This document shows, one piece after another, positions 15,437 through 24,642 of a stretch of DNA of 34,396 bases. The translations under genes were made by a program, and so were the position numbers. The stretch is from the NCBI GenBank assembly GCA_037143575.1, contig JBAWYM010000013.1, positions 1 to 34,396 of the forward strand. The letters run 5' to 3'. Under the pieces are notes generated by a model, which saw only the letters and a list, made by a program, of their open reading frames with translations, had not been told where the DNA came from and searched no databases. The stretch's first letter is position 1. Each line of letters starts with the position of its first letter. The stretch comes from JBAWYM01 sp037143575 (GTDB taxonomy: Bacteria > Patescibacteriota > Gracilibacteria > Peribacterales > Peribacteraceae).

Positions 15437-15590
15437 TGATTGGCTCTATTATGGCAATACGCCGGGCCCGGTCAAACAAATAACCGCGCCCTCACTCCAT
15501 CTCTGGAAAGTGGACGCGGTAAGCCGTGAAAACTGAATCGGGAACTACGGTCGTTGGACGGCAATCCACACGCACCAAAACATACCAAAA

Positions 15591-15616
15591 CCGCGTCTTC
15601 ATCCCTGAAGACGCGG
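15591..15616 (-). terminator. Intrinsic terminator of the coiled-coil exported-protein gene
   Basis: CCGCGTCTTC and GAAGACGCGG form a perfect 10-bp stem with a 6-nt loop. In the minus direction it is followed by TTTTGG, and it lies 8 nt beyond the stop codon at 15624. Confidence 0.85.
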
Positions 15617-15623
15617 CGCGGAG

Positions 15624-16598
15624 TCAGTTGCGACGGTGATGCACGATCACCGTCCCGCAATCCAATTCGACCACGAGACCTTCCTTGGTCTCGACCTTAC
15701 CTTCTTGCAGCCTCCATCCGAGAACTACTGCCAGACAAAACTCACGGATCGACATCGTTTTCCCGACAGCCACAAGGAGAACCCCGTGACCACTCTCGAC
15801 GTCATCCGCAGCAACGGAACCCCGGAGGGTCACGTGCGGCAGAACGCCGAGGAGGTGTTGGGGGATACACACTCCAGTGTCGACGAGCAGCAGTTTCTTG
15901 CCGACTGCGACTTCGGCCTTGAGGGCCTCCATCTGCAACCGGGAGACGACCGGGTGAGCCAGGATCCGTCCCGGCTCATATCTCCAGTACACCCGCTGCA
16001 CATCCTCGTGCAACTGGGCGAGCTGAGGAAAGGCCGCCAGGAGCTGCTCCCACGTCATGATCGGGTTCTCGGGAACGGGCGGATGCAGATGCAGATCGAC
16101 GACCTTTGTCAGATCGGCGAGCTGATTCTGCAAAGCAGTAATTAGCTTCGCCTGTTCTGTTGCCGTCGTTTCCAGCGAAGTCACCCGCGGCGCCAGTTTC
16201 CCAACCCGATCCTCAACTGCCTTCATTCTGTCATAGAGCTTCCGAACATCATCAGAAGAATCCGGAATGGCTGGACGCTGCTCGAGATTCGTAACCTTTC
16301 CGCTGAGATCCTTTAGTTCTGCGAAGAGGTCGGGCGACTGTGCGCGATCGCGAAGCTTTTGGAACTCAGACCGAAGCTCCTCAACCTCACACCGCAACGT
16401 CGTCACTGCTTGAGATTGGCTTCCATTCATAATGGCCAATTCAAGCTTCTTGATCCGCAATTCGAACCGCAGAATCGTTTGGCATTCCGATCCACAATTC
16501 GATCTGCATGCGAGCAATCTCCAACAAGCCTCGACATCCGATGCCGAGACAGCCAGCAACAAGCCGGCAACCACAACCAACAGAGCTCTGCGAAACAT
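15624..16598 (-). CDS. Exported coiled-coil protein, function unknown
   Basis: This encodes 324 residues from ATG 16598, preceded by AGGAG (16606-16610) at 7-nt spacing, a clear Shine-Dalgarno. The upstream TTG at 16604 is not needed. The N-terminus is a signal peptide (MFRRALLVVVAGLLLAVSASDVEA), followed by a Cys-rich stretch (CWRLLACRSNCGSECQ). Residues about 45-180 form a long coiled coil (LRIKKLELAIM, LRCEVEELRSEFQKLRD, VEDRVGKLAPRVTSLE). The C-terminal half is globular (WEQLLAAFPQLAQLHEDVQ, VGKKLLLVDTGVCIPQHLL). No family is recognised. Divergent from the 16908 gene and built in the same style; the pair looks transferred together. Confidence 0.85.
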   Translation of the reverse strand: MFRRALLVVVAGLLLAVSASDVEACWRLLACRSNCGSECQTILRFELRIKKLELAIMNGSQSQAVTTLRCEVEELRSEFQKLRDRAQSPDLFAELKDLSGKVTNLEQRPAIPDSSDDVRKLYDRMKAVEDRVGKLAPRVTSLETTATEQAKLITALQNQLADLTKVVDLHLHPPVPENPIMTWEQLLAAFPQLAQLHEDVQRVYWRYEPGRILAHPVVSRLQMEALKAEVAVGKKLLLVDTGVCIPQHLLGVLPHVTLRGSVAADDVESGHGVLLVAVGKTMSIREFCLAVVLGWRLQEGKVETKEGLVVELDCGTVIVHHRRN

Positions 16599-16907
16599 GG
16601 CCAATCTCCTTTATAGGTAAGGCCGGTGAATAGAAAGAACGTTTTGAACGGGTAAAACTGACTCTATGCCATCTCCCATACAAAGGAAGCTGACATTTTG
16701 AAGTATAGAACATATATTGACACAATAGCAATAGTATTATATGATGTTAGCTAGAACAGTCCCCATGGATTGTTCTACAGGTGCGTACAATGGTTCATTC
16801 AAACCATCGGCATCGCACAAAATTAGCGTTAAACCCGCCCAATATTTGGTTGGTGCGGGATCGATTTCGTGTCACTGTCCCAGTTCCCCAGTTTAGGAGT
16901 TCTCACC
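16599..16907. other. Intergenic region between divergent exported-protein genes
   Basis: This is a 309-nt gap without a convincing reading frame. It holds the promoter at 16717-16745 and the two Shine-Dalgarno sites at its ends. The middle is more AT-rich than its surroundings. Nothing else is evident. Confidence 0.6.
16717..16745 (+). promoter_or_regulatory. Sigma-70-type promoter upstream of the 16908 gene
   Basis: TTGACA (16717-16722) and TATGAT (16740-16745) are separated by 17 nt. The predicted start near 16752 gives a leader of about 155 nt, in contrast with the leaderless pattern elsewhere. A similar ATATTGACA occurs at 17899-17907 upstream of the 17971 gene. Confidence 0.65.
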
Positions 16908-17807
16908 ATGTTGCAGCGCAAGCTCAACACCGTCGTGGCGATCCTGGTCGCCGTTTCTGTCCTTTCCTTCACCTCGTTTGCGGAAGCCCAGTTCGGACCG
17001 GCGCCCTTCGCGCCCCCAGCTGCCGCTCCCGCGCCCGTCGCCCCCGCCCCCAGCATGAAGGAGTGCTTCGGAGCCTATGCGGATGAGCCCTTCATGGCTA
17101 CCGCGCAGTTCCCGCACTGGGTCGACGAGGAGAAAACAGTTGCTCGCGCGGCTATCGCCAAGCCCGGCATCACGGTTGATTGGGCCGATCCCAACACCAT
17201 CGAAGCTCTGGCCTGGGCGTTCCTGCCGCACGAAAGCAAACTGGAGGGGAGCCTGGCGCAAGTCACTTATGACAATTCGCTTGATTTCCAGGGTATGGAC
17301 CCTAGTCAACGGATCGTCATCGTCGTGTCCATGCGCCGCCCGCTCAACCTGGATCCCGCCTTCAAGGGTGATGTCCGTGTCGTCGAATGCCGTCGAACGA
17401 CGACGACCGGCAAAATCCGGCTCTGGGCAAAACTGCTTGCGGTCCCCACCGGGATCAACAATCAGTACACGACTTGCATGTCCTGCAAGGCGGAAACCCA
17501 CGAGCAAAGGCTGACCCTGGTCACCGACGTGACCACTCACCTCGAGCGGATGAAAATCTGCTTGGATGAAACCACGTCGGCGGTCATGAGCAATGACGGT
17601 GCTGCGGTCGGGTCTGTCGACATGCATCCTTACGAGCGATTTGTTGTTCTTTGGGCAACCAAAGGCATGAAGAACCGCTTGGAGGAGCTGAAGAAGTCCC
17701 TACCCGCCACCGCCTCCGCGAGCGTTCGGATTACGGTTATCCTTCCCAAAGGATCGACCGTTCCATCCGGACTACCCGCAGGCGCCGAGATCAAGTACGC
17801 CGAATAG
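16908..17807 (+). CDS. Secreted protein with Pro/Ala-rich linker, function unknown
   Basis: This encodes 299 residues from ATG 16908, with AGGAG at 16895-16899 (8-nt spacing). The signal peptide (MLQRKLNTVVAILVAVSVLS ending AEA) is followed by a Pro/Ala-rich linker (APFAPPAAAPAPVAPAP) and a globular domain. That domain contains ECFGAYADEPFMATAQFPHW, WADPNTIEALAWAFLPHES and a CMSC pair (TTCMSCKAE) that could bind metal or form a disulfide. No family is recognised. An upstream ATG at 16869 is rejected because the Shine-Dalgarno lies inside that extension. It ends before a textbook terminator. Confidence 0.85.
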   Translation: MLQRKLNTVVAILVAVSVLSFTSFAEAQFGPAPFAPPAAAPAPVAPAPSMKECFGAYADEPFMATAQFPHWVDEEKTVARAAIAKPGITVDWADPNTIEALAWAFLPHESKLEGSLAQVTYDNSLDFQGMDPSQRIVIVVSMRRPLNLDPAFKGDVRVVECRRTTTTGKIRLWAKLLAVPTGINNQYTTCMSCKAETHEQRLTLVTDVTTHLERMKICLDETTSAVMSNDGAAVGSVDMHPYERFVVLWATKGMKNRLEELKKSLPATASASVRITVILPKGSTVPSGLPAGAEIKYAE

Positions 17808-17847
17808 TGCGATGTCATGGATTAGGACCCAAGGCATGCACCAAAAC

Positions 17848-17876
17848 AACCCCGTCTCTCTGAGGCGGGGTTTTTT
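17848..17876 (+). terminator. Intrinsic terminator after the secreted-protein gene
   Basis: AACCCCG (17848-17854) and CGGGGTT (17866-17872) form a stem with a loop of about 11 nt and a run of T residues through 17876. It lies 41 nt after the stop codon. Confidence 0.92.
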
Positions 17877-17901
17877 GATGGTGTAGCGATGAAACGAAAT
17901 A

Positions 17902-17930
17902 TTGACATATTATATATATTAGTTCACAAT
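17902..17930 (+). promoter_or_regulatory. Possible promoter upstream of the 17971 gene
   Basis: TTGACA (17902-17907) is followed by an AT-rich spacer and CACAAT at 17-nt spacing. The -35 is perfect and the -10 weak. Confidence 0.4.
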
Positions 17931-17970
17931 CTATCCGGCTGTTTTTTGGAATCGACGGCAGGAGGTTTGT

Positions 17971-18540
17971 ATGTTTCAGTGGATAAAGAAGAATGGTATG
18001 GACCTCGTCGCATTCGGCACGCTGATTGCTGTGTTTGTAGCCGACGTGGTCTGGAATGGTTATCAACTTTACCTGGGCTCAGAAGTCCTGAGCCTCGGTG
18101 CGCTGATTTCACGGATCATTGGATACGGGGGAGTATTCAGTGGTTTGTGGTTAATCAGGACTAGTGATTCCGAGGCAGATGCTTTCCATGGCAAGGATTT
18201 GATCGGTGTCGGTCTCGTTATCATCGGGACCCTCTCGCTGTGGTCGGGCACACCACAAGCCTGGAAAGAAATTCTGTCGCCACAGAAGGGAAACGAGGTC
18301 GCGGATTGTCCAACAATTTGGATTAAGGAAGAAGGAGACAATCTGCTCATCGAAGTTGTCGAAGTGCCGCAGAGAGGCGGCGAAAATCCTAATCGCCTGA
18401 TCATCGCAACGGAGGCGGCAATCCCAAACCCCTTCGTGAAAATGAATCTCACTACGCCTATGAACACAAAGGGTCGCATCTTTGCCCAATGGGGCACTGA
18501 TCCGACCAAATCGTTGAATTCTCGTTCATCCAAATTCTAA
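17971..18540 (+). CDS. Two- or three-pass membrane protein, function unknown
   Basis: This encodes 189 residues with a strong Shine-Dalgarno AGGAGG (17960-17965), 5 nt from ATG 17971. Hydrophobic segments are at about 11-30 (LVAFGTLIAVFVADVV), 40-60 (ALISRIIGYGGVFSGLWLI) and 75-90 (LIGVGLVIIGTLSLW). The C-terminal 95 residues are soluble (CPTIWIKEEGDNLLIEVVEV, RGGENPNRLIIATE). No family is recognised. It is the third Shine-Dalgarno-bearing gene of the islet, lies just after the terminator of the second and ends at its own terminator. Confidence 0.8.
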   Translation: MFQWIKKNGMDLVAFGTLIAVFVADVVWNGYQLYLGSEVLSLGALISRIIGYGGVFSGLWLIRTSDSEADAFHGKDLIGVGLVIIGTLSLWSGTPQAWKEILSPQKGNEVADCPTIWIKEEGDNLLIEVVEVPQRGGENPNRLIIATEAAIPNPFVKMNLTTPMNTKGRIFAQWGTDPTKSLNSRSSKF

Positions 18541-18570
18541 CTCTAACCAGCCGTCCCAACACAGCCAACC

Positions 18571-18622
18571 AAGAAGCCATACTTACCGCGTTCCCCCACG
18601 CAGTTCGTTGGCTTCTTTTCTT
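18571..18622 (+). terminator. Hairpin terminator between convergent genes
   Basis: AAGAAGCCA (18571-18579) pairs with TGGCTTCTT (18609-18617), with an inner GCGT/ACGC hairpin and a TTTTCTT tail. It serves the plus-strand membrane-protein gene and may block read-through into or from the leftward operon. Confidence 0.8.
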
Positions 18623-18671
18623 ATGTCTGCCAAAATCAGCGATCGAGATCAACAAGAAATCCGGAATCACA

Positions 18672-21600
18672 TCAGGTTCCTGCCGGAGGAACAGTGGTAG
18701 AGGAACTGCCGGACGCCGGCGAAGAAGAAGGCGAACCAGTTCCTGAACTCGGAGTGTCCAGAGGACCCGCCCCCGGAGAAGCAGCACCGGAAGCCGGAGC
18801 ATCAGTGCCCGCGGCAGGTGACGAAAGCGCAGGCTCACCGGATCCCGTGGGTCCAATAGCGCCAGCACCCGCATCCGGTATACCGGGCGAAGCGCTTCCT
18901 GCAGGAGGAAGAGTACTCGATAAAGGATCAACTCCTGAACCCGAAGGTGCGATGGACGGTGCTCCATCTGTAGTCGAATCAATCGGCGCTGCTCCAACAG
19001 GTGTTCCTGCCACTGCAGTCGTATCAGTACCAGCTGGAGGAGTGGCCAAAGGATCAGTGCCCGATGCAGGAACATCAACCGGAGATGCACCTGCTGCGGA
19101 ACCGGCAACTGCACCGACTGTATCAACACCCGCAGAAGGAACATCTATCACATCAACACCCGAAGGAGGGAGGCTGATGGATGGCTCGCCCTTTTTTTCT
19201 GGAAAGATTTTCATTTTTGCTTTCTTTGCTTCTTCTAACACTACTAAATACGCTTTTGCAGCAGCTCTACCCTGCCAGGTCAAAAGATCAAAGACCATCT
19301 TCCCCACATCCTGCACACCTGCGACCGCACCTTCCGCAACTCCGAGAGCTTTATCGAGAACTTTCGGAATACCTTCACGAGCATCATTCGCAAGCTTCTT
19401 CCCTTTGGCATACGTATCCTTTGCCAAGTCCACCGCATCATCTCCGGCATCCAATACCCCGAGCTCGATTCTGGTTCCCACACTCGCACGCTTGGTGCTG
19501 TAGAGGTACCGGTTGAGTCCGGATTGCTCCATCTGGAACCGTTCGAGCGAAGAGCTGTCCATTAGCGTATTCATGACGACGGAGAAATGAATATTCCCCC
19601 CCACATCTGGCCTCGTGCAGTATCCTGCGGCACCTTCCATGGCCGCCTGCTTCGCTTTCATCTCTTTGTACAATTGAGGGAAGTCCTTCCTCACGACCTC
19701 CTCCGCCCTCCTCTGGAGCTCAGGACCGGTGAGATGGAGAAGTTCCTCGGAAACGCGTTCTGCATTTTTATTTTCGACGTCATTCAAAGCTGCCAGAAGA
19801 CCATCGCTCTGCAGAGGCCTTCCATAAATCTCACAGTGACTCACTGCCTGAATGTACGCCCGGGTCATGAGATCATTCTGATGTGTTGCATACTGCGTGA
19901 TGACTTCCGCTTTGATAGCATCGTTTTCCACACGATTGCGCCCGTCGACAACCCGTGATTCCCATCCTCCCGTTGCCCTTTTGGGACCCACCCCGCCTAC
20001 CGGACCTCCGCTCACTGTGGAATAACGGGCGAAGAAGGAATCGAGGATCGACTTGTAGGTTTTGGCGATTTTGACATCCGAGGGCTTGGTCGTCGAGTCC
20101 CGCAGTTTCGTGACGAAGGAGGGAATCGGCCTCCCCGCGAGCGCCTTTTCGAGGTCCTCTTCGACAATGCCCTTGGGAAGATTCGTCAGGAGAACGTGGT
20201 AATCCATCACCTCCTTGGTTGGCGCCTGGCCGAGATACAGGATCGCCCTGTGCCCGAAATCATCCGGATCCTCTACGACGCGCTTATCCTTTTCATCCGT
20301 GAGGAGATTGGCATAGTACCGTTCCCGCGATTCCTTCCAGCGGTCTCCGCTCACCATGGAAATGGCTCGATCCTTGATATTCCAGGGATTGTACTTGTCG
20401 GCCACAAGGAGGCCAAGGGCTCCGCCACCGATGGCAAGACGCGCGAGGCCGCCCCATTTCTCCTTGGTAAAGAGTATTCCCAACGCCATCTTGACGAAGA
20501 CAGCACCCACTGCCAATCCAACTAACGGATGCTTCTTGATCAGTTTCATGAATTCCTTCCTGCCGTCCTTGAAGAACACCGAGATCGCCGCAACGCCCGA
20601 CCTGTCCTCCATCGCTTCGGCCGAGTGTGCCTGAATGAGCTGCTTGCTGATGAGTTCCTCGGCGAGATCGCGAAGAATATTCCGCACCATTTCCTTCTTA
20701 TTACACGTTTCTCCCTTCGCATACTTCGTCAGTTCCACGAAAAACTCCGATGGCTTAATCGTCTGAAACAGCGGCCCTGGGGGCAGACCATTCAGGAAAC
20801 CATATGCCGCAGAGGGATTGCTGAGCCAGTTCTCGGCACTCTCTGTGGGGTCAAACTGCTTGGCGACATACGCCTGACCCAAGAGCTTCATCGTCTCGGC
20901 AGAGAAGCCCGGAATCCCCTTCTTGATCCGCTCCACGGAAGATCCCACAGTCTTGATGATGTCGTGTGACGCCTGCACTTCACCCAGATGACCGGGTTGC
21001 TGGAAAATCGGAGGAGTGAGGCCAACCCAATCTGTCGGTTCCGATCCACGATTCTTGGCATCGACTGCAGGGGCAAGCAACCTGAGAATTCCGTCGATTT
21101 CTTCTACTTCATTCGGTTTGAAGCTTTCCTTACCCTCAGCTGCTTTCACAAGAAGTGCGTACTCTGGACCCAGTCCCACTTTCTCGCACTGATCCTGTGA
21201 GAAGACTTTGCTCCGTAGGTAATCACATGCCGCCTTTCGATGATCAGGATCTTTGTCCGACCAGTAGAACGGATGGAGATCTGGATCGGTGATCTTCGTA
21301 GCTCTGTGCCTAGAGATGGTATTCCGAAATAGGCAGAGCAGGGCTACAAAGCGCTTTCCTCTACCATCCGGATCACCCAACACGGCGATATTCCTCTTCA
21401 ATCGATCGATGCCACCGTACCAGACTTCACTGACAAGCCGGACCCGGTCCTCCTCCTTAAGCTTCCAGAACTCCGCCTTGCCGTCCTCTCCCCCGCCGAG
21501 AGCAGCGATGATCCCTTCTACTGCGGAGCGATAACGCAGAAGCGTCATCTCAAGCGACGCCCACTTCCCCTCTTTATTATCCGGACTGACTGCCCAGTTA

Positions 21601-22271
21601 TAGATATTTACGAGATCGGGATCCTTCTCATTTTTCAGCTTCGCATAGTCCATGTACCACGTCTCGAGCCACGCACGGAACGCCGCGTCTCTGTAGAGCT
21701 CGTGGTTGTCATCTCCGGTTCCCTTGAGAACGGCATAGAGCTCTTCCGTCCTCTTCTCCAGACCCATACTTTTCACACTCCCCTTGACGAATGCGAGATC
21801 GGCTCCCCCACCCAAGTCATCCTTGAATGCCTTCTCGGACACTGCGGAGAAGGACTGCAGACGCCGATGCTGAAGTTTCACCGCCTGTGGTTCACCTGAT
21901 TCATTCCGAGTTTCTCGGCCAGCCTCCGCGAAAATGAGCGAGAGCACCAGAGCTTTGTGCTGGTTCCCGTGTGTGGGATCCGCAAGGAACTCATATCTCC
22001 GCCCGAAGTGCGGATCGTGCGCCAAGGTCTCGAGCATGGGTGTGAGATCTTTCGAGAATTGATCATTACTCTTGAGGTGCTCAATGTTCTTCCAATGGAT
22101 ATCGGTATCCTTGGACATCGACGGTGTGTCCGTATTTGTACGCCCACTTTCGGGAGGTTTCTCCGAGAAAGAAATCACCCTCCCCTCAGCGGAGAAGCGG
22201 AATGCGGGCCGATACTGGTGGAGGTGTTTGTCCATGAGCGAATGGAATGTGGTTACGTGGAACGAAGCCAT
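18672..22271 (-). CDS. Very large protein with membrane hairpin and Pro/Ala/Ser-rich tail, function unknown
   Basis: This encodes about 1199 residues from ATG 22271 (MASFHVTTFHSLMDKHLHQY). An ATG at 22304 would add 11 residues. Either start overlaps the end of the upstream gene, indicating translational coupling. The first 570 residues are a charged, mainly helical region. Two hydrophobic segments follow (about 581-600 HPLVGLAVGAVFVKMALGIL and 606-626 GLARLAIGGGALGLLVA), which can form a membrane hairpin. More helix follows, then a low-complexity tail of about 150 residues built of PPSG, PAGT and PASG units (VPSAGVDTV, LPPAGSASPGIP). No signal peptide or known domain is seen. It is the last gene of a four-gene operon and is likely part of a large envelope-linked assembly; that is inference. 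Confidence 0.85.
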   Translation of the reverse strand: MASFHVTTFHSLMDKHLHQYRPAFRFSAEGRVISFSEKPPESGRTNTDTPSMSKDTDIHWKNIEHLKSNDQFSKDLTPMLETLAHDPHFGRRYEFLADPTHGNQHKALVLSLIFAEAGRETRNESGEPQAVKLQHRRLQSFSAVSEKAFKDDLGGGADLAFVKGSVKSMGLEKRTEELYAVLKGTGDDNHELYRDAAFRAWLETWYMDYAKLKNEKDPDLVNIYNWAVSPDNKEGKWASLEMTLLRYRSAVEGIIAALGGGEDGKAEFWKLKEEDRVRLVSEVWYGGIDRLKRNIAVLGDPDGRGKRFVALLCLFRNTISRHRATKITDPDLHPFYWSDKDPDHRKAACDYLRSKVFSQDQCEKVGLGPEYALLVKAAEGKESFKPNEVEEIDGILRLLAPAVDAKNRGSEPTDWVGLTPPIFQQPGHLGEVQASHDIIKTVGSSVERIKKGIPGFSAETMKLLGQAYVAKQFDPTESAENWLSNPSAAYGFLNGLPPGPLFQTIKPSEFFVELTKYAKGETCNKKEMVRNILRDLAEELISKQLIQAHSAEAMEDRSGVAAISVFFKDGRKEFMKLIKKHPLVGLAVGAVFVKMALGILFTKEKWGGLARLAIGGGALGLLVADKYNPWNIKDRAISMVSGDRWKESRERYYANLLTDEKDKRVVEDPDDFGHRAILYLGQAPTKEVMDYHVLLTNLPKGIVEEDLEKALAGRPIPSFVTKLRDSTTKPSDVKIAKTYKSILDSFFARYSTVSGGPVGGVGPKRATGGWESRVVDGRNRVENDAIKAEVITQYATHQNDLMTRAYIQAVSHCEIYGRPLQSDGLLAALNDVENKNAERVSEELLHLTGPELQRRAEEVVRKDFPQLYKEMKAKQAAMEGAAGYCTRPDVGGNIHFSVVMNTLMDSSSLERFQMEQSGLNRYLYSTKRASVGTRIELGVLDAGDDAVDLAKDTYAKGKKLANDAREGIPKVLDKALGVAEGAVAGVQDVGKMVFDLLTWQGRAAAKAYLVVLEEAKKAKMKIFPEKKGEPSISLPPSGVDVIDVPSAGVDTVGAVAGSAAGASPVDVPASGTDPLATPPAGTDTTAVAGTPVGAAPIDSTTDGAPSIAPSGSGVDPLSSTLPPAGSASPGIPDAGAGAIGPTGSGEPALSSPAAGTDAPASGAASPGAGPLDTPSSGTGSPSSSPASGSSSTTVPPAGT

Positions 22272-24553
22272 TGGTATGCCTGGCGGAGTTTGGTAAACGG
22301 CCATTTGACGGCTTCGGTGACGCCAGTCTTGATAGCACTGCTAGTCTTCACCACAGCATTCTTGGTAGCGACTGCAGTCTTCTTGATGGCACGGCCGGTG
22401 GCTCTGCGCCAGGTAGCGGTGCGGTTCTGGGCGATCTGGAGGTACTTCGCGGCATCATCTTCGTAGTCCTTCTCGGCTTCTGCCCCATAGAGATAGAGGA
22501 TCGCCCGCTGCTTCTTGGCATTGTGATGCGCCAGCTGCTCTTCCTTCTCGGAGGTATCCATCGTTCCATCCTCCTTCTTACTGGTCTGGTCGATAGTGCC
22601 GAGATCCTTGAGCAGACGAGCTGTGTGCTCTTGGAGAAGAATCTCTGAAATCTCCTCGATCATCGCCCTGATGTACGGCGTATTGGGGAATGCTGAAGGA
22701 CTGGTCTTGAGGCCTTTGCGCAGCGCCACGAAGGCGACCATGAGCTTCTCGAAGCCGAGCTCTCCCCAAGCCGGACGGGCATTCATCTTGGGGAAGAGCC
22801 AGAAACGGCGTGTACCACGACCGAGGCCGAGCGTGGGGAAGTAACGATCAAGCGTGGCCTGCATGGCAAGCGGCGCCCATGTGCCATGGTTGCGCTGCAC
22901 ACCCAGAGCCTCGGCGAGATTCACCACCACCGATTCCTGCGTGCCAGTAGCCAGCTGCGTAAACTGTCGGCCGATCTTCTGCGAAGCCGTTTCGCGCTCC
23001 CCCACCACCTCCGGATCCTTGAGCATCTTCTCCATGAGCTCACGATCCTGGAAACCCGCCTCATTCATGATCGCCATTTCGGAAGCGATCTCCCGCACAT
23101 CGCCCTTTACACTGTTGATCCGCAGGATTTCCTCGTTCACGCGCTTCACGGCATCGAGACCGCGGAGGCGGTCGCCAGTCTTTGTAGCTTTCTCGCGCGC
23201 CTGCTTGAGTGCAGCACTAACTTTTTCGGCATCACCGATTCCAAGTTGTGGGATTGCACTTGCAACGAGAGCTTGAAGACTTATGGAGCCTCTGATATTG
23301 CCATGATTCACCGCTGCTCCGATAAACGGACTTAATGCCGCAGGAACCTGCAATCCCGCCTCTGTGAGATTGACTCGAACTGCATCAAGAGTGTTTGCGA
23401 TATTCGAGTAATAATTACGCGCCTCATTCAAAGTCTTCATACGATCTGTAACTTCCCTCATGACCGACGCTTGAATTGTCACACTCGTAATAGCGCTCAA
23501 ATTGGCATACCCCGAAGCATTCATATGCGTGCTGATCCAGGCTGTCGGAGGAGGAATAGCCGGTGGAGCTACTCCGGCAATCGCCCTCTGGTCTTGCTGG
23601 AGCCCAGTCAATTCGGCTTCCATTTGAGCAAGACTGATCGCAGCATCGCCGTTACCCGTAATTCTCGACAAGCCGTCTAAACTCGCAAGAAGACTCTGCT
23701 GAGCCATCAAACGCCGAACTTCCTGATCGGACCCTGCATTCCCCTGCAATATCCGAAGAATCCGTGTCAGTTCCCCCGGCTGATCCTGCGCCAACTGCTC
23801 AAGATTATCGAGCGTTGAAATGACATTGAATTTACTCACACCCCCATCCGAGAGAATGCGCTCGATCTCGGTATAGGGATCCAGCATGTCCTTGTACGAC
23901 CGTGCGATGGCACGAGCGTTGGCCTCGGTGATCACGAGCAAATTGAAATGATGTCGAGGATCTACCGGACGCGCGTGCGGAGTGAGGGAATCATTCTCGA
24001 GGAGCGAGATCGCAGGTGCAAGATCGAAAGGATTTCGTCCGATGAGCCAACGGGTAATCTCTTCCTCCGAGCGGAGATTGCGAAGAGCGATTTCGTATGC
24101 CAGATCCATCCGCAACGTGTAGCTGGCGTTACCTTCGGGCACTGCTGGAATATTGGCCAGCGGAGGAAGATTGATGATCTCCGGAAGACCATTATTGTGG
24201 ATCGTCGCCCGGAATTGGATGGACGGAGGCAACGGCAAACGATTGACCTGATTGAGTGCTTCATCGCGCGTGGTCATCCGAACGGCAGACATCGCGCGGC
24301 CGAGATCCCGTGTGGGATCCGCAGCGCCGATGCGATTGCGTTCGAAGCGACCACGTTCGAAACGCCTTCGGCTACTTATGGCATTGCGATCGAGATTCTG
24401 ACGAGCGAATACAGTGTTGTACCCCGCTCGCAGCTGAGCACTGTCCCGAGAAATTCTGCGCATGCTTGCGTACTGAAGCTCTGCAGCTCGTTCTTTCTCC
24501 GGACGCCGGTTCTCCTCGAGATCATCGAGTCGTGATGGTGATTTGTATATCAT
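22253..24553 (-). CDS. Large helical protein, function unknown
   Basis: This encodes 766 residues starting MIYKSPSRLDDLEENRRPEK. It has an Arg-rich N-terminus (SSRRRFERGRFERNRIGAAD), a long helical middle (LMAQQSLLASLDGLSRITG, LKTLNEARNYYSNIANTLDA) and a Lys-rich amphipathic C-terminus (GRAIKKTAVATKNAVVKTSS). There is no membrane segment and no recognised family. It overlaps the start of the next gene. A local promoter with TAGACG (24588-24593) and extended TGCTAAAAT (24565-24573) at 17-nt spacing lies just upstream, so it may be expressed both in the operon and on its own. Confidence 0.85.
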   Translation of the reverse strand: MIYKSPSRLDDLEENRRPEKERAAELQYASMRRISRDSAQLRAGYNTVFARQNLDRNAISSRRRFERGRFERNRIGAADPTRDLGRAMSAVRMTTRDEALNQVNRLPLPPSIQFRATIHNNGLPEIINLPPLANIPAVPEGNASYTLRMDLAYEIALRNLRSEEEITRWLIGRNPFDLAPAISLLENDSLTPHARPVDPRHHFNLLVITEANARAIARSYKDMLDPYTEIERILSDGGVSKFNVISTLDNLEQLAQDQPGELTRILRILQGNAGSDQEVRRLMAQQSLLASLDGLSRITGNGDAAISLAQMEAELTGLQQDQRAIAGVAPPAIPPPTAWISTHMNASGYANLSAITSVTIQASVMREVTDRMKTLNEARNYYSNIANTLDAVRVNLTEAGLQVPAALSPFIGAAVNHGNIRGSISLQALVASAIPQLGIGDAEKVSAALKQAREKATKTGDRLRGLDAVKRVNEEILRINSVKGDVREIASEMAIMNEAGFQDRELMEKMLKDPEVVGERETASQKIGRQFTQLATGTQESVVVNLAEALGVQRNHGTWAPLAMQATLDRYFPTLGLGRGTRRFWLFPKMNARPAWGELGFEKLMVAFVALRKGLKTSPSAFPNTPYIRAMIEEISEILLQEHTARLLKDLGTIDQTSKKEDGTMDTSEKEEQLAHHNAKKQRAILYLYGAEAEKDYEDDAAKYLQIAQNRTATWRRATGRAIKKTAVATKNAVVKTSSAIKTGVTEAVKWPFTKLRQAYQWLRST

Positions 24554-24564
24554 GAAATCCCTCT

Positions 24565-24593
24565 ATTTTAGCAAATATCGCCTCTTTCGTCTA
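24565..24593 (-). promoter_or_regulatory. Internal promoter before the 766-residue gene
   Basis: On the minus strand TAGACG (24588-24593), a 17-nt spacer and TAAAAT (24565-24570) with an extended TGC are present, 11 nt before ATG 24553. Confidence 0.5.
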
Positions 24594-24642
24594 TAGGCTT
24601 AGGAGGGCTTCAAGTAGACATTTCGATTACTACCGGACAGGA

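Noticed and set aside
18694..19503. Plus-strand open frame rich in Pro, Ala and Gly
   Set aside because: It is the mirror frame of the low-complexity tail of the large minus-strand protein.
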